64,000 nt of DNA from Sulfolobus tengchongensis (GCF_036967215.1 NZ_CP146016.1:2481337-2545336), one strand, 5' to 3'. Counted from the first letter of the stretch, positions 38,662 to 48,312 are shown. Notes: generated by a model from the sequence alone, not told the origin. Made by a program: numbers and translations.

Positions 38662-39651
38662 ATGGAAAGAATAGTAAAATTAGAGGAACAAGTTAGGAAG
38701 GAGAAAAACAAACAAAAAAGGCTAATTTTGTACAACATACTCATCCAAGAGTATTATAATCTATATAAGAGATACAAGAATCCGGAATTTTTAGATAAGG
38801 CTCTAGGTTTAATAGATGAGATTGGTGAAAAGAACTCCTCAACACTTAATATTTTAGGATTGATCTACATCGAGAAGAAGGAGTATAATAAGGCTATTTC
38901 AATCTTTAATGAATTACTTGATAGCCATAAACTTTCAACTGACGATAAGGACATCATTTTGTATAATCTTGCATTAGCGTATTTCGGAAAAGGCGAGTTA
39001 AAAAATGCATATAACATTCTAAAAAGTCTCACCTTAACTTCTAAAGGAGAGATAAATACATTGAGTAGGAAGCTATTGGCTAAAGTCTGTCTAAAATTAG
39101 GAGAATCTAACATTACCTATGTAAATGAAGCTAAGGAAATATTAGAAAGTCTTGACATGCCATCAGAAGATTTAGCAGTAGCTTACGCTGTATTAGCTAA
39201 ACACAATAATGATAAATATTTTTTAGAAAAAGCAAAAAAGATTGCAACAATGTTAGGAAATGAAAGACTATTGGCGGATATTTTATCTATTTCAGATAAT
39301 GAGGAGGATTTGAAAGAAGCCATCAGACTCTATGCAAAAATAGGTGATTATAAAAATCAATTGAAACCACTATATAAATTATCACGTAGTGATCAATCTA
39401 TTTTCACTGAGATCCTAGATAGATTAAAGAATATAGAAGATAGTAAAGATAAACTAGAGATTCTTTACGATATTTACAGAAGAACTAACCTAATATATTT
39501 CCTTAAAGAGGCTATAAAAACTGCAGAAAAAATAGAGGATTATTTATTTTTAGCGAGAGCTTATGTAGAATTAGCAAATTATGAGGATGAGGCTTCAAAT
39601 TTGAAGAAAGCCGTCTTATTTTACGAAAAATACATACAGAGTAAACAGTGA
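38662..39651 (+). CDS. TPR-repeat protein
   Basis: A 329-residue all-helical protein. Repeats of about 34 residues follow the TPR pattern, clearest at LGLIYIEKKEYNKAISIFNELL (about 64-86), YNLALAYFGKGELKNAYNIL (about 97-118) and ARAYVELANYEDEASNLKKAVLFY near the end. It is a cytoplasmic scaffold with no catalytic domain and no membrane segments; the partner is unknown. The next gene starts 46 bases downstream on the same strand. Confidence 0.75.
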   Translation: MERIVKLEEQVRKEKNKQKRLILYNILIQEYYNLYKRYKNPEFLDKALGLIDEIGEKNSSTLNILGLIYIEKKEYNKAISIFNELLDSHKLSTDDKDIILYNLALAYFGKGELKNAYNILKSLTLTSKGEINTLSRKLLAKVCLKLGESNITYVNEAKEILESLDMPSEDLAVAYAVLAKHNNDKYFLEKAKKIATMLGNERLLADILSISDNEEDLKEAIRLYAKIGDYKNQLKPLYKLSRSDQSIFTEILDRLKNIEDSKDKLEILYDIYRRTNLIYFLKEAIKTAEKIEDYLFLARAYVELANYEDEASNLKKAVLFYEKYIQSKQ

Positions 39652-39697
39652 TGGAAAAGAAAAATGATATAATTCCTTTTTGTTTTTAACTATTATC

Positions 39698-40021
39698 ATG
39701 ATTAAGCATGCTGAATACACTAGGCATGGGATTACCGAGCCACTAATGCTAATAATGGTATATAAGAAGGTAGAGGACGGAAAGGTTGTTTCTGCATTCA
39801 GATTTTCAGTGTACAAAAACATGGTGATAACAGTTTATGAGGATGACAAACTTCAAGGTGGAGAGGTTCTGGATTTTGATATTTATAACATTACAAATCT
39901 GATAAATAAGATAAAAAAGTATTACGATGAAAACATAGATGATCTTGTAATATTTGGAGAAAAGCCATATGTAGACGAATTTCTTAATAAGTTTTTAGAT
40001 GATGAGGAAAGCGAATCTTGA
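39698..40021 (+). CDS. small hypothetical protein
   Basis: A 107-residue soluble protein, MIKHAEYTRHGITEPL, alternating strand-like segments (LMLIMVYKKVEDGKVVSAFRFSV, MVITVYEDD) and a helix (ITNLINKIKKYYDE), with an acidic end. ATG at 39698 is chosen over a TTG at 39680. I do not recognise the family. It follows the TPR gene and may form an operon with it. Confidence 0.6.
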   Translation: MIKHAEYTRHGITEPLMLIMVYKKVEDGKVVSAFRFSVYKNMVITVYEDDKLQGGEVLDFDIYNITNLINKIKKYYDENIDDLVIFGEKPYVDEFLNKFLDDEESES

Positions 40022-40099
40022 TTCATGAAGAGCCATTCATGCTCTGAAGTTTCGGAAAATTTTACTGGGAAAAGAGAGGATTCGCAAATATTCAGATCA

Positions 40100-41150
40100 C
40101 CTTTTTATTGTCTTATAAGTTTCACATAGAATAGAGCATACATCTTCACGTTTTAATGGTTTCAGACGTAGCCACGAGCAACAAAAACACTAATATCAGC
40201 TTGCCTATGACGAGACTCAATAGAAAACAAATCAAAAAAACTACAACATATCCCCACAAACCATGAGAAATTACATAGAGGAACAAGGAATACAAATAAC
40301 AGACAAACTACTACACAAAATACAAGAAATAGCAAAAGAACTACTAAAAGGAGTAGAAGTAGTAGACATAAGCATAGACTGGACGGGAATGGGGAGAGAA
40401 AGTAGAGGGAATAGGAAGTGGGGAAAAGGGATATCAATGGAACTACGCAACAGCAACAACGACAAAATAGTCATCCTAGCGTTCACACCATACACAAATG
40501 GAATGAGAAAAGATGAGATTGTGAAAACGCTAGTTAAACAAGTCACATCACTAGGATTCAAAATTGGTATAATAGCACTTGACGCAGGCTTTTACAGCGT
40601 TGAAGTAATAAGGTTCCTCTCGCAGTTCAAGTACATTATTTCTGTTCCAGTTGGTGATGTTAAGATTTATGATGAGTATGATGGTACTTATACTACTAGA
40701 AGTGGTAGGGTGAGTGGTTAAGTTAGTTTTAGGTTGATTGTTCATGGTCGTGAGGTTACGAGGAAGGGTAAGTGTCGTGTTGAGTATGTTGCTAGGGGTA
40801 CTAATCTTGATTTGCCTAAACATGAGGTTTTGAGGTTGTATGATGGGATTAGGAATCCCATTGAGACTTCTTATAGAGAGATTAAGGGTTTTCTTGTTTT
40901 TACTTGTTCTAGGAGTTGGGTTTTTCACTTGTTTGTCTTTGTTTTGGCTATGTTTTTGTACTCTTTGTTCTTTAAGGATGAGGTTAATAAAAGGGATTTC
41001 AAGCTTCTTCTCGTTTTGCTTTTCATAGGCGAGATACAAGATGACTTTGTATCAGAACTAATTAAAATTATGGAAAGGCTTTTTATTTATCTTAATTTAT
41101 TATCAAGGGGGTGATTTTTGGGAATACCGTTTAGGGTGGAGAGAAGTCAG
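40100..41150 (+). mobile_element. remnant insertion sequence around the broken transposase
   Basis: Approximate extent of the IS. TCACCT(T) at about 40099 and, inverted, TCACCCCC near 41110-41116 are weak candidates for terminal repeats; limits are not supported beyond that. Strong base-composition asymmetry marks the element (first half A/C rich, second half G/T rich), unlike neighbouring genes. Confidence 0.5.
40156..41116 (+). pseudogene. broken DDE transposase of an IS4/ISH3-like insertion sequence
   Basis: A transposase of about 315 codons with two or more lesions. An N-terminal piece from ATG 40156 (MVSDVATSNKNTNIS) is out of frame with the main frame that begins near 40263. In the main frame an in-frame TAA at 40719-40721 interrupts it, and the frame continues to 41116. 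DDE candidates are D in SIDWTGMG, D in IIALDAGFYS, and E in NPIETSYREIKGF (the YREIK signature of IS4-like enzymes). Ends were not found; no clear terminal inverted repeat or target duplication is visible. ISH3 versus IS4 membership is uncertain. Confidence 0.8.
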
Positions 41151-41192
41151 TGCAGAAACAAAGCTTTTTAGATTAAACGAGAATAACAATAT

Positions 41193-41435
41193 ATGATGAA
41201 TGAATTAATTGGAATTTACACGTCGGATAATTCTAATTCCCCTTATCAATCATTTAATTATCTTGTAAAAATAGTGGAGGATAATGAGTATGGAATAATT
41301 ATAAAGCTATCAAATAATCCTCCATATAAAGTTGATTCCCACGAAGCTTTTGTGATGATCTTTCGTGATAGAAAAGGAAACATTGTAAGTATAGACATTG
41401 AATATAAGGGTACGGACGATGCTTCAGATAATTAG
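41193..41435 (+). CDS. small hypothetical protein, first of an overlapping trio
   Basis: An 80-residue acidic protein, MMNELIGIYTSDNSN, with strand-like segments (YGIIIKLSN, AFVMIFRDRKGNIVSIDIEY). It has no recognised domain. ATG at 41193 is followed by another at 41196. It is the first of three genes with overlaps of 17 and 43 bp, so they form one transcription unit. AT content and position next to an IS are compatible with an acquired cassette. Confidence 0.55.
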   Translation: MMNELIGIYTSDNSNSPYQSFNYLVKIVEDNEYGIIIKLSNNPPYKVDSHEAFVMIFRDRKGNIVSIDIEYKGTDDASDN

Positions 41436-41838
41436 AGCAAAATACGAAGTTAAAAAGATAAACCCTACTAAAATTTCAATAAAAACCAAAGAAGAGAACT
41501 TGATTATTCAAATATTTTTTATTCCTATTGCTGTTTTTGTAACATCTGATTACAAGAGTATTTCTCCCATAATTAATCCAGTTATTGCAATAGATACTGA
41601 TAAACCTAAATACGGTGAATTATGTTCCCCTATTAAGATTTCCTCTCATACTCCTGAAAAAATAGAAGAACAGAAAATTTTGGATGAAGGAGGAACTGAG
41701 ATATATCTCAATGAGAATGAGAGGGAGTACCTAATTAAAGGTAAAATCACAAACCTTAACATATATACAGATTTAAGGGACCAATTAGGTAATCCGTGTG
41801 TGAACATTTCATGGACAGTCTTGACGATTGCGAAATAG
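41419..41838 (+). CDS. hypothetical protein, second of the trio
   Basis: A 139-residue protein, MLQIIRAKYEVKKINPTK. It is likely all beta: repeated strand patterns (KISIKTKEENLIIQIFFIPIAVFVT, PVIAIDTDKPKYG, LIKGKITNLNIYT). ATG at 41419 overlaps the previous gene; a longer GTG/TTG-type start is possible. No catalytic motif is recognised. Confidence 0.55.
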   Translation: MLQIIRAKYEVKKINPTKISIKTKEENLIIQIFFIPIAVFVTSDYKSISPIINPVIAIDTDKPKYGELCSPIKISSHTPEKIEEQKILDEGGTEIYLNENEREYLIKGKITNLNIYTDLRDQLGNPCVNISWTVLTIAK

Positions 41839-42212
41839 ATTGCGGATTTGTGATCAGTGAAAAGAAGAGAAGACTTTTGGAGAAGAGACTTTATGAAGAG
41901 ATAAAACCCCTTTTAGAAAATAGAAACGTTCCCTTTATGAAATTTTGCGATATTTTAAATTACGTTTGTCATAATCCTAACGAATATTCGTGTTTGCAAT
42001 GTTATGATGCTAACTTAATGGACTATGTTACTAACGTTTGTGCGACAAGCTGTGAAAATAAAAGTAGAGAGAGCTTCTGCTTCGAAATTCAAGATATATA
42101 TTTTAACGTAATAGCGGAAAGCGGTGATGAAATCATAATAGTCACTTTTTATATAATTTCTGATCCTAAAGATTTTAAAAATAAATGTAATGATAGATTT
42201 ATAGAAAAATAA
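41796..42212 (+). CDS. cysteine-rich hypothetical protein, third of the trio
   Basis: A 138-residue protein with about twelve cysteines, including CEIDC, HNPNEYSCLQC and CATSCENKSRESFC, so a metal-binding or disulfide-rich module is plausible. Start GTG at 41796 has TAGGT five bases upstream; ATG at 41811 is the alternative. It overlaps the previous gene by 43 bp. Not recognised. Confidence 0.55.
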   Translation: MCEHFMDSLDDCEIDCGFVISEKKRRLLEKRLYEEIKPLLENRNVPFMKFCDILNYVCHNPNEYSCLQCYDANLMDYVTNVCATSCENKSRESFCFEIQDIYFNVIAESGDEIIIVTFYIISDPKDFKNKCNDRFIEK

Positions 42213-42551
42213 CTATTCTAGAGTCTATATGCCTCAAATAATTAAATCTTTTATCTTTAATAACTTATTTATTATCATAATAATGTAATCAATTCTAAAT
42301 AACTATGAGTGTGTTTCTAGTGTCGTAAATGGGTATAAACTATTTCTAGATCATTTTAATATATTGATTTCCATTTTATCTTAATAAAGAGAATTGATAT
42401 ATGTGAAAATCTCAACTACACTACAATACTATGAGCATACTAGACCACTCTACTTTTAATAAAGTGACACTGTTCCAAAAATAAGACTTACTGTTCCATT
42501 TACGCCTTTATAGAGAGAATGTAAGTCTCTTTCAATTTAATATAAAATAAG
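42213..42551. other. intergenic region downstream of the trio
   Basis: A 339-bp A/T-rich stretch with no credible gene. ACTGTTCCA occurs twice (about 42470 and 42492), and AGACTTAC (about 42485) has its inverted copy GTAAGTCT (about 42521). These may be remains of mobile DNA or a convergent terminator with the tRNA-Glu gene. Confidence 0.4.
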
Positions 42552-42644
42552 TGCCGCGGCCGGGATTTGAACCCGGGTCACGGGCTCGAAAGGCCCGCAT
42601 ACTTTCGGCGTAACCTGCACTTGACCGGGCTATACTACCGCGGC
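42552..42644 (-). tRNA. tRNA-Glu (anticodon TTC) interrupted in the D arm by an 18-nt intron
   Basis: On the minus strand acceptor GCCGCGG pairs CCGCGGC, T arm CCGGG-TTCAAAT-CCCGG, anticodon stem CGGGC/GCCCG around CTTTCGA. A normal D arm (GTAT, loop, GTAT) appears only if 18 nt at about 42603-42620 (uncertain by 2) are removed; the mature tRNA is then 75 nt. RNA around the junctions can form a bulge-helix-bulge-like structure: GGUC pairs GGCC, UGCA pairs UGCG, with AAG and GUA bulges. TTTAAATT about 30 bases upstream is the promoter. Confidence 0.9.
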
Positions 42645-43051
42645 ACTAGTATGATATCTGTTATGAAAGGTAATTTAAAGTTTTTGAGTTAGAGTTTAGT
42701 GGATCCTCACATGGTAAGAAAAATGACTTTTATTGCGATATTTTTAAGGTTAGGAAGTGAATAGATGTAGTACACTATTGATCTCTGGCAATCTGGCTGA
42801 CTTCAATAAAATACATATTTCCGCGCTATATTTGTTTATGAAATGAATAAACAGTATAAAAGAAGTTTGCGAGTTAGATTGTATTTTAATTCAAATTATA
42901 TTGTATAGTATAAAGGGCAAATAACGTAGATAGTTTTTGGCTTAACTGTATAATTAATCAATTTTATTTTAATACTTCATGGTAGTTACAAGGATTGTCT
43001 TTTCTTAGTCTTTGATAAAATATTTAAACCCTTTTTTACTAATACATTTTT
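42645..43051. other. intergenic region between tRNA-Glu and AbrB-like gene
   Basis: A 407-bp A/T-rich stretch with no credible gene. It contains the tRNA-Glu promoter near 42670 and, at 43020-43029, ATTTAAACCC, the TATA box for the AbrB-like gene. Nothing else is recognised. Confidence 0.5.
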
Positions 43052-43207
43052 ATGCCAGTTGAAGAAGTTGTAAAGGTTTCTCGTAACTATCAAGTAACAA
43101 TACCTGCAAAGGTTAGGCAAAAGTTCCAAATCAAAGAAGGAGATTTAGTAAAAGTAATTTATGACGAAAATGAAGGAGTTGTGAAGATTCAAGTTCTAAA
43201 AAGTTAA
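43052..43207 (+). CDS. SpoVT/AbrB-type DNA-binding protein
   Basis: A 51-residue protein, [31 protein letters not shown], the classic swapped-hairpin AbrB/MazE fold: [14 protein letters not shown] is the signature. It acts as a dimer, either as a regulator or as an antitoxin; no VapC/MazF-like toxin gene is adjacent, so a regulator is likelier. ATTTAAAC lies about 26 bases before the ATG, suggesting a leaderless message. Converges on the nucleoside hydrolase gene with a 4-bp overlap. Confidence 0.85.
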   Translation: MPVEEVVKVSRNYQVTIPAKVRQKFQIKEGDLVKVIYDENEGVVKIQVLKS

Positions 43208-44139
43208 AACCAATTTAACAAGTCAATTATTTTTTCCATAAATTTCTTTTTATCTATTTCATATACTACTTCAGCATTTGGCTTATCCGACCACCTAGTA
43301 TCTGCATCAAACCTATCAACTAATGTCATGCCTCTTGTAATTCCATCAGTATTATCAATCGCTACAAATCTCTTCTCCTTCCTTGTTGCAATTCTCTCAT
43401 CAATTGCTATTGCAGTAGTTATGGCGTCTGGATGTGGATGGCCATTGATCTTCTGTATATTTGATGAGTATTGTCGATAATGTGAATACATCATGATGTA
43501 AAGCTCGCTCATTTTGGTCCTCATATTCTTAATCAAGTTCCATTCTTCATCGGTTACTGGGTAATTAATTATAACATCCCAGGGTACTAAGGTAATATTG
43601 AAACCAGCATCAAATACTATCTTAGCCGCATCTGGGTCAACCCATATATTAAACTCAGCTACTGGTGTAATATTTCCTATGCTGAAAATTGAGCCACCCA
43701 TTATCCAAACTCTTTTTATTTTCCTTACTATTGAGTTATCCAACAAATAGGCGAGTGCTAAATTAGTTAAAGGTGATATTGCAAGAAATTCTAACTCTCC
43801 TTTATATTTCTCTGCTAAATCTATTATGGCTAATGAAGCGTGCTTTCCTTGGGCATTGAACCTCTTGGGTTCTACTAATATATCACCTATCCCGCCTTTT
43901 CCATGAACTTTTTCCACTGTCATAAAGTTCTTAATTAGCGGTCTCTTAGATCCCGGATATACCGGAATATCACGATTAATTTGCTCCAATGCCCATAATG
44001 CGTTCTTTACTTCTTGTTCAAAAGGTATATTTCCTTCTACAATAGTTACTCCAACTACGTCAATATTATTTTTTAAAAGAAGATACAAACTTAATATGTC
44101 ATCTTCTGCAGTATCACAGTCTATTATAAAATGTCTCAT
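43204..44139 (-). CDS. inosine-uridine preferring nucleoside hydrolase family protein
   Basis: A 311-residue enzyme splitting ribonucleosides to base and ribose. The calcium-binding DCDTAEDD motif lies at about 6-13 (DxDxxxDD), [18 protein letters not shown] and HPHPDAI follow in family order. Full length. ATG at 44139 comes two bases after the leuS stop; a TTG at 44154 would overlap leuS. Co-transcribed with leuS; a role in nucleoside salvage is likely. Confidence 0.92.
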   Translation of the reverse strand: MRHFIIDCDTAEDDILSLYLLLKNNIDVVGVTIVEGNIPFEQEVKNALWALEQINRDIPVYPGSKRPLIKNFMTVEKVHGKGGIGDILVEPKRFNAQGKHASLAIIDLAEKYKGELEFLAISPLTNLALAYLLDNSIVRKIKRVWIMGGSIFSIGNITPVAEFNIWVDPDAAKIVFDAGFNITLVPWDVIINYPVTDEEWNLIKNMRTKMSELYIMMYSHYRQYSSNIQKINGHPHPDAITTAIAIDERIATRKEKRFVAIDNTDGITRGMTLVDRFDADTRWSDKPNAEVVYEIDKKKFMEKIIDLLNWF

Positions 44140-44140
44140 G

Positions 44141-46945
44141 TTATAGTATTGCAATCGCAGGACTTAAAGGTATTGCTTGTGACTTTTTGCCTTTTATATC
44201 TGGTGCCATAGGATCATCTGCATCATATATTACTATCTCAGAAACACCTAACTTCTTCAAAAGGTAATTCATGTTCCTTATTACTATTTGCTCCTCATCT
44301 ACTTCATTATTTAATAAATAATCTCTTATATTCTTGTTTAATTTTGAAACTACAACGTAAATTTTTTCACTAATCTTATCCTTATTTTCAATAACAAAGT
44401 CCCTCATTGAAACTCCATCATTTAGTGCTACGATTGCTTTTTTGACTAATTGTTTCGCATTATCATTATCACTGATATATAATATTACTTTTTCTGCTTT
44501 CTTTTGTATGTAATCTTCTAATTCCTTTACACTCCCTATAATTGTGTTAAGATAGTCTACCTCAAATATAGCTTCTGGATAATACTCTAGTTCATTAGCT
44601 TCTGGATACCTCTCAAGTGACACGAAAGTGTTTGACACCTTATGCCAAAGTTCTTCTGAAATATGGGGAGCGAATGGCGCTAATCCCCTTATCCACGTTT
44701 CCATCACTTTTCTTATAACATTCTGATTGGGAACTTCAACTAAATCAAAATAATCTCTTAGTGTATAATACATTTGGTACAAAAGCAGATTAACTCCATT
44801 CCTGAAATCAAAGATTGTGATACTATCATTAACTTGTGCAATAAGTTCTCTGACTTTTGACAATAGCCATTTGTCAGCTGTTCTTAACTCTTTTACCTCA
44901 CTATTGAGACTTAATAAGTTCTCGATTAAATCAAAAATTCTCTTTAGCTGTTCAGCATAAGTTTTAACTATATTTTCACTAAAATCTAGGTCTTGTAGGA
45001 TATCTACACTTGAAGTTAAAGCTATTCTTATTGGATCTACACCAAATTCCTTAATTGCTTTAGATAGTGGGTATATATTTCTAAGGCTCTTGCTCATCTT
45101 TCTACCCCCTACTCTTACAAAACCATTAATCACAATTCTTTTAGGCAGATATTTTTCACCTAGGATTGCTAGATGAGTGTAAATATAAAACGGTAAATGG
45201 TTCTGGACCAGATCTCTTCCACTATGACGTTGGTCAACTGGATACCAATATAGAAATTCATCTCTTAATTGCCTTATAATTGAACCATATTTTTTCTCTA
45301 ATTCTATTTGATGCCCCTTACCTAAGAATATGAAGTCAAATACATCTTTCTCTGGAGTGAAATTCATTTTGTGAATTATTGTATATAATACTGTATATAG
45401 CGTAGAATCACTTAAACTTTCCACAACTTGTGATTCATCCCAAGGTAATCTGACTCCAAGACCTCTAGTTCTTCCTATCGCCTCCTTCCTAATGTTAAAT
45501 ATTACTTTCTCTAATTCACTTTTAATTTGCTTAGGAATTAAATCAATATTACTCATAGATTTCAACGTTGACGTTTTCCATCTAGGGTTGTCATAAGTTA
45601 TAAACCATTGATTTTGAATTTTTTTAACCACAATTTCTGCTCCACACCTGCAATAAATTGGTCCATTTGTTATCTCGTAAATGATGTCATAAGCGTCTAA
45701 AGACTTCAATAACTCAATAACGTTCTTCCTAGCCTCCTGAACTGGCTTACCAACAATATTTTCTCTTACAAATTGTTTTAAGAAATCTGGAACTATAGAA
45801 ATTATATTTTCTCTCATATATCCCTTATAGTATTCAGTTTTGTATATACTTTCCATAAAATCTTTCAACGCTGCAGGATTTTTGCTTTGTAAAACTGCGC
45901 TTTCTCCCGGAATCTCGTCCAGCTCTTCTGTCTTAATAACTGGTATTACATCAAATTGTTTTCCTGCTTCAATCATTGCAAGGTAATGGAAGGGATCATG
46001 AGCAGGATAGCCCATTACTACTCCAGTACCTATAGATGGATCAACGTACTTGCTCTTAATGATTTCTAGTTTTCTTCCAGTTACTGGATTAACTGCGTGT
46101 AAATTTACTATTTCGGATATTGTAATATTTTTCACAAATTTCATTTCCTTCTGATATGACAATTTCTTATAGGCTCTTTCAGATATTATGAAGTTCTTCC
46201 CCTTATGTTCAACAACAACATAGTTAGCATCTGGATTAATAATTAACATTACAACTCCAAATACGAGTTCTGGTCTTGAAGTCGCTACCATAAAATTTAA
46301 TGAATTTGCACCATCAAAAGATATTAGATGCATTGTACTAATTTCTGGTTCTATATCACCTCGTGTGTCATGCATTCCAACGGGGAAATTATCATTAGGA
46401 CAGTATCCTACCACGTCCTCCTCAGAGGTTAAATAACCTAGTTCTTTCAGTTTCTCTAACTGCCAATGTATAAATTTTTCAAATCGACTATCAATAGTTG
46501 TAAACGATCTCCTCCAATCAATGCTCATTCCTATACTTTTAGCCGTATTAATCATTTCTTCCTTAAAGTATTCAGCAAGCTTATAGGGATCACCTAGTTC
46601 CTTTATTTTTTCCTCAGAGATTCCATATACATTTTTAAAGAAATCAATCATGTCCTTATCTTCTTTTTTTATAGAATCCGCTATGGCTAAAACTGGAGTC
46701 CCAGTGAATTGAAAAGCAAATGGGAATAATACGTTATAGCCTTTCATTCTAAGATATCTGGCATAAATGTCTGCAGTTATGTATGTCCTACCATGACCTA
46801 CATGCATCGGGCTATTAGTGTAAGGAAATGGAACCGTTATGAAGAATTTAGGCTTAGAATAGTCTATATTAGCTTCAAATAACTTATTCTTTTCCCATTC
46901 TTTCTGCCATTTGGTAGCTATGGAATTGAAGAAATCACTACTCAT
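44141..46945 (-). CDS. leuS: leucyl-tRNA synthetase, archaeal type
   Basis: A 934-residue class I synthetase. The HIGH-like motif is [10 protein letters not shown] near 46, the KMSKS motif RKMSKSLRN near 620, and a CP1 editing domain (about 160-490) with [12 protein letters not shown] is present. Sulfolobales may carry a second leuS-like gene, not seen here. TTTTTTAAAC about 25-30 bases upstream implies a leaderless message. Confidence 0.96.
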   Translation of the reverse strand: MSSDFFNSIATKWQKEWEKNKLFEANIDYSKPKFFITVPFPYTNSPMHVGHGRTYITADIYARYLRMKGYNVLFPFAFQFTGTPVLAIADSIKKEDKDMIDFFKNVYGISEEKIKELGDPYKLAEYFKEEMINTAKSIGMSIDWRRSFTTIDSRFEKFIHWQLEKLKELGYLTSEEDVVGYCPNDNFPVGMHDTRGDIEPEISTMHLISFDGANSLNFMVATSRPELVFGVVMLIINPDANYVVVEHKGKNFIISERAYKKLSYQKEMKFVKNITISEIVNLHAVNPVTGRKLEIIKSKYVDPSIGTGVVMGYPAHDPFHYLAMIEAGKQFDVIPVIKTEELDEIPGESAVLQSKNPAALKDFMESIYKTEYYKGYMRENIISIVPDFLKQFVRENIVGKPVQEARKNVIELLKSLDAYDIIYEITNGPIYCRCGAEIVVKKIQNQWFITYDNPRWKTSTLKSMSNIDLIPKQIKSELEKVIFNIRKEAIGRTRGLGVRLPWDESQVVESLSDSTLYTVLYTIIHKMNFTPEKDVFDFIFLGKGHQIELEKKYGSIIRQLRDEFLYWYPVDQRHSGRDLVQNHLPFYIYTHLAILGEKYLPKRIVINGFVRVGGRKMSKSLRNIYPLSKAIKEFGVDPIRIALTSSVDILQDLDFSENIVKTYAEQLKRIFDLIENLLSLNSEVKELRTADKWLLSKVRELIAQVNDSITIFDFRNGVNLLLYQMYYTLRDYFDLVEVPNQNVIRKVMETWIRGLAPFAPHISEELWHKVSNTFVSLERYPEANELEYYPEAIFEVDYLNTIIGSVKELEDYIQKKAEKVILYISDNDNAKQLVKKAIVALNDGVSMRDFVIENKDKISEKIYVVVSKLNKNIRDYLLNNEVDEEQIVIRNMNYLLKKLGVSEIVIYDADDPMAPDIKGKKSQAIPLSPAIAIL

Positions 46946-46977
46946 AAGTCATAAAATACTTTCTAGTTTAAAAAACG

Positions 46978-47886
46978 TTATAACTTCCCAAGGTTCTTAT
47001 AATTTGACTTAGATAATCTATTTGCCTCTTTAATTCCTAAGATAAGACTACTGATGCCTATAATTCCAACTACTGTTATAACGAGTAAGAACCCGATATC
47101 TATAGCATCAAGATTTGGTATTGGATTTCCAGTAGATATAGCGAAGTTATCAATAGCTGGAAATGCAATTATTAACAGACCTGCGATCACAAAAACTAGG
47201 CCTCCATAGTACAATACTCTTCCGGCAGTTTTTCTAGCAATGTATGAAACTTGCTCTTCAGTTAACCTCCTCGTGCGTATAATGGAACCAAATATGGCAC
47301 CAAATATTATTTGCATTATCATTGTCCCTATTCCAAACATTGCGCCTGGCAATGGAGCGAATACTATTGAGGGGAGTTTTGGAGCTAATACAAACGTAAT
47401 TATGGTTGCATATGCTCCAAATCCAAAGCCAGCAATTAGACCATGAACTATAGTCATCTTTAAAGGAATATCACGTAGTTCTACTCCATTAGTTTTCTCG
47501 CTGTGATGCTTGCTCTTTAGTAGAACGTCTATAGGTAAGTGCAAATATCTACCCTTTAATATGTAAGATCCTGCAATTGCCATGACTATACCAACTATTG
47601 CATATACTGGACCATCTAAATTATACCTTTCATAAAACGATGCAAGGCCTATGAATCCTATCGTAGTTAGAAATGCTCTTTGTATTGTAAAACCCAGTGA
47701 GAATAAAAACCCTGCTTTCATACCTCCTTTCGTACTGTATTTGCCTATTGCATAACTAAACGTTATTGGCCAGGTATGCTCATCTGGTGTCGCTCCGTGT
47801 AACATACCTAAAATTAAAGAAATAACTAATATTTCCGATACTGACAATTCTTCTGGAGGATTTAGCACGGTGTTTAGGTCTATCAT
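46978..47886 (-). CDS. NicO/RcnA-like membrane transporter, probably for nickel or another transition metal
   Basis: A 302-residue protein with about seven or eight membrane helices. The first contains GMLHGATPDEHTWP, resembling the GxxHALxPDH metal-binding motif of nickel/cobalt permeases and exporters. A histidine-containing loop (KSKHHSEK) near 127 is typical. Start ATG at 47886 has GTGAT five bases upstream; GTG at 47895 is the alternative. The palindromic operator just upstream points to metal-controlled expression. Direction and metal are unknown. Confidence 0.75.
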   Translation of the reverse strand: MIDLNTVLNPPEELSVSEILVISLILGMLHGATPDEHTWPITFSYAIGKYSTKGGMKAGFLFSLGFTIQRAFLTTIGFIGLASFYERYNLDGPVYAIVGIVMAIAGSYILKGRYLHLPIDVLLKSKHHSEKTNGVELRDIPLKMTIVHGLIAGFGFGAYATIITFVLAPKLPSIVFAPLPGAMFGIGTMIMQIIFGAIFGSIIRTRRLTEEQVSYIARKTAGRVLYYGGLVFVIAGLLIIAFPAIDNFAISTGNPIPNLDAIDIGFLLVITVVGIIGISSLILGIKEANRLSKSNYKNLGKL

Positions 47887-47899
47887 TTTTATCACTATG

Positions 47900-47914
47900 T
47901 TAGGGTTACCCTAA
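47900..47914 (-). promoter_or_regulatory. palindromic operator (TTAGGGTnACCCTAA) before the metal transporter
   Basis: A 15-bp palindrome, seven-base arms around one central base. On the minus strand it comes directly after a TTTAAATTTTATT TATA region (about 47911-47925) and before the ribosome binding site, so a bound protein would block initiation. TTAGGx/xCCTAA half-sites recall operators of DtxR/IdeR/MntR-type metal regulators; that identification is inference. Confidence 0.7.
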
Positions 47915-48007
47915 TAAAATTTAAATCTTTCTGCAGATATTTAGCATAGATGATTTGTTCGCCAGCGACTGAAAGGTGACGAGAGTCTTAAGTAATGATT
48001 AAAAAAA

Positions 48008-48211
48008 TTATAGGGCAAACTTTCCAAATTTACTTCTTATAAAGACGCCTATCGCAAGAAATGCTATAGCAAATCCTACAACAGCTGGGATAGCTTGTCT
48101 CCATTGTGGAGCTAAAAATAATAAATTAACTACCCATATTGTGATTACTAAAAATACTGATAGTGGAAGGAGTATTAATAACCACGTAGTTATAGAATAG
48201 CTATCTGCCAT
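48008..48211 (-). CDS. small membrane protein
   Basis: A 67-residue protein with two membrane helices (SITTWLLILLPLSVFLVITIWVVNLLFL and AIPAVVGFAIAFLAIGVFI) and a basic C-terminal end. ATG at 48211 is chosen; longer non-ATG starts give no support. No family recognised. It lies upstream of the metal transporter on the same strand but with a separate promoter between. Confidence 0.6.
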   Translation of the reverse strand: MADSYSITTWLLILLPLSVFLVITIWVVNLLFLAPQWRQAIPAVVGFAIAFLAIGVFIRSKFGKFAL

Positions 48212-48227
48212 ATGTATGTGTATGGCA
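48206..48227 (-). promoter_or_regulatory. inverted repeat at the start of the small membrane protein gene
   Basis: TGCCATA and TATGGCA, separated by eight bases, cover the start codon. This may be a regulator site or an RNA hairpin hiding the start. Seen by eye only. Confidence 0.4.
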
Positions 48228-48312
48228 TATGTGGTTTTATATATTTTTTCCAAAAATAACTTAACCGAGCGTTTCCTCTTTTCTACTTTACAAAGTTCTT
48301 GTCATTATCCTT

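Noticed and set aside
40162-40437. Minus-strand leucine-rich open frame over the transposase
   Set aside because: Low-complexity antisense shadow produced by the A/C-rich plus strand; no ribosome binding site or family pattern.
40551-41039. Second long minus-strand open frame over the transposase
   Set aside because: Mirror of the G/T-rich half; Asn/Thr/Pro runs are a composition effect.
40020-41180. Terminal inverted repeats for the insertion sequence
   Set aside because: Only a 6-base match (TCACCt/TCACCc) could be found; too weak to define the ends.
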